Shown here piece after piece: positions 63,047-64,000 of a DNA stretch of 64,000 nucleotides; positions within the stretch are counted from its first letter, which is position 1, and every line of letters begins with the position of its first letter. A program made the translations under genes and the position numbers. The DNA is from Euzebyella marina (lineage in GTDB: Bacteria; Bacteroidota; Bacteroidia; Flavobacteriales; Flavobacteriaceae): contig NZ_JACYFK010000001.1 of the NCBI RefSeq assembly GCF_014855515.1, forward strand, positions 1,736,001 through 1,800,000, read 5' to 3'. The notes below the pieces were generated by a model. It was not told where the DNA came from. It saw only the letters and a list, made by a program, of their open reading frames with translations, and did no database searches.

Positions 63047-64000
63047 ATGAAAAAACGGTTGAATTCCGTAGGACAAAAGTCCTGCCTATTCAAATTACAG
63101 ATGAAATTATCGCTACTACTCATTACGATGACGATTGCGATGCAAGCCAAAACAACTTATTCCCAAAACAGAATCACACTTGATTTGGAGAATGTTACCC
63201 TTTCAAGGGTAATAGATGAGATTGAAGCCAATACCGAATTCAAGTTTATTTTCAACTCTGAATTGGTAAATACAGAACGGGTTCTAAGCTTGAGCGTACG
63301 CAACGGAGAAATTAAGAAAGTACTGAACATGGTGTTCAGGCAGAATCCGAATGTCGCTTACGAAATCTATCGCGACAAAATTTTATTATTACCAAGTAAG
63401 TCGACAAGCCCAAGTGGTGTAACGACTAATGCTCCACCGCAAGAAGAAGTTGAGGTCAACGGAACTATTCTTGACGATCAAGGCACGCCGTTGGCGGGTG
63501 TCAACATTGTTGAAAAGGGCACCGGTAACGGACAGATTTCCGATTTCGATGGCAACTTTACTATCAGCGTAGCAGACCGAGAGTCTGTGTTGGTATTCAG
63601 TTATTTAGGCTTTGAAACAAAAGAAGTTTTGGTCGGTGATGCCACACAATTGGATGTTGTGTTAAAAGAAAGTGCCCAAGGCTTAGAAGAAGTCGTTGTG
63701 GTCGGTTATGGTTCGGTCAACAGAAGCGATTTGACCGGTTCGGTATCGACTGTTGATTCTGAAGAACTGACCGCTTTGCCTACCACTGATGTTCAACAAG
63801 CCTTAAAAGGTAGGTCGGCCGGTGTTAGGGTAACCCAAAATTCAGGTCAGCCCGGATCTTCTGTTCAAATTCAAATTAGGGGGGGTAACTCTTACCTGGG
63901 GGACAATAACCCATTATATGTGGTAGACGGCTTTCCGATTACGGGAGGAATAGATTTTCTGAACCCGTCTGACATTGAAACGATTGATATACTAAAAGAT
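63047..64000 (+). CDS. SusC/RagA TonB-linked receptor with STN domain, cut by window end
   Basis: At least 318 residues, continuing beyond base 64000. The frame begins at the ATG at 63047, and a signal peptide is seen at about residues 18-40 (KLSLLLITMTIAMQA). An STN (secretin/TonB short) domain follows (about 40-110, ITLDLENVTLSRVIDEIEAN and FNSELVNTERVLSLSVRNGE). A carboxypeptidase-regulatory-like domain runs about 140-225 (VNGTILDDQGTPLAGVNIVEKG), then the plug domain with GYGSVNRSDLTGSVSTVDS and RGGNSYLGDNNPLYVVDGFP. STN domains bind FecR anti-sigma factors, so this is the receptor for the signalling pair upstream. A SusD gene would be expected just after. Ligand unknown. Confidence 0.93.
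   Translation, partial: MKKRLNSVGQKSCLFKLQMKLSLLLITMTIAMQAKTTYSQNRITLDLENVTLSRVIDEIEANTEFKFIFNSELVNTERVLSLSVRNGEIKKVLNMVFRQNPNVAYEIYRDKILLLPSKSTSPSGVTTNAPPQEEVEVNGTILDDQGTPLAGVNIVEKGTGNGQISDFDGNFTISVADRESVLVFSYLGFETKEVLVGDATQLDVVLKESAQGLEEVVVVGYGSVNRSDLTGSVSTVDSEELTALPTTDVQQALKGRSAGVRVTQNSGQPGSSVQIQIRGGNSYLGDNNPLYVVDGFPITGGIDFLNPSDIETIDILKD

Noticed and set aside
62983-63183. 66-residue frame overlapping the SusC start
   Set aside because: It is in the wrong frame relative to the clear STN-SusC protein that begins at 63047.

Overview
The window looks like the chromosome of a Flavobacteriaceae-type Bacteroidetes, probably marine and close to Maribacter or Zobellia. The evidence is a complete gldK-gldL-gldM-gldN (type IX secretion/gliding) block, a SusC-type receptor behind an ECF sigma/FecR pair, lipoproteins with Cys followed by acidic or polar residues, and promoter -7 boxes of the Bacteroidetes form TAnnTTTG. 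Start codons lack Shine-Dalgarno sequences, as expected for this phylum. I see no rRNA, tRNA, CRISPR array, insertion sequence or integrase. The genus is inference.

Layout. 1-2000 (leftward): a truncated MsrA paralogue, a DoxX-like membrane protein and an overlapping msrB-msrA pair. 2173-2973: a secreted NucA-type nuclease. 2981-8676 (leftward): the cell-shape operon mreB-mreC-mreD-mrdA-rodA, preceded by purH (8745-10271), an fRMsr-like GAF protein and an acidic surface lipoprotein. 12366-21469 (rightward): a copper-handling cluster with a HYC_CC_PP protein, a CopA-like multicopper oxidase fused to a CopB-like outer-membrane barrel, a DUF305 protein, an HMA-AraC fusion regulator, a P1B copper ATPase, a TonB-dependent receptor and a periplasmic HMA protein. 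It is followed by a 29-residue Lys/Ala/Pro-rich peptide gene. 21936-28750 (leftward): miaB, a sigma-54-type AAA+ regulator, lptE, a TPR protein, secG, groS and groL.

29027-39193 (rightward): an LVIVD beta-propeller lipoprotein, topA, an arginase-fold protein that has lost half of its metal ligands, then gldK, gldL, gldM and gldN. 39310-50892: a FAD oxidoreductase, DUF983, an ABC-F ATPase, a plant-type LRR protein, a tripartite RND efflux system (MFP/RND/TolC) and a Gfo/Idh/MocA oxidoreductase. 50901-61042: small envelope and metabolic genes, then a planctomycete-like module (PSCyt1/DUF1549/DUF1553 protein, Tat-type DUF1501 protein, membrane cytochrome with LRRs, SDR). 61039-64000: ECF sigma factor, FecR anti-sigma and the start of a SusC/RagA receptor with an STN signalling domain, which runs off the window.

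Working together: the copper cluster covers sensing, inner-membrane export, periplasmic oxidation and outer-membrane steps. The gld block forms the T9SS motor and ring. The DUF1549/1553-DUF1501-cytochrome genes look like one extracytoplasmic redox system of unknown substrate. The most interesting leads are that module, the degenerate arginase next to gldK, the HMA-AraC regulator with a tandem 9-bp repeat in the copA promoter, the CopA-CopB fusion and the tiny histone-tail-like peptide.
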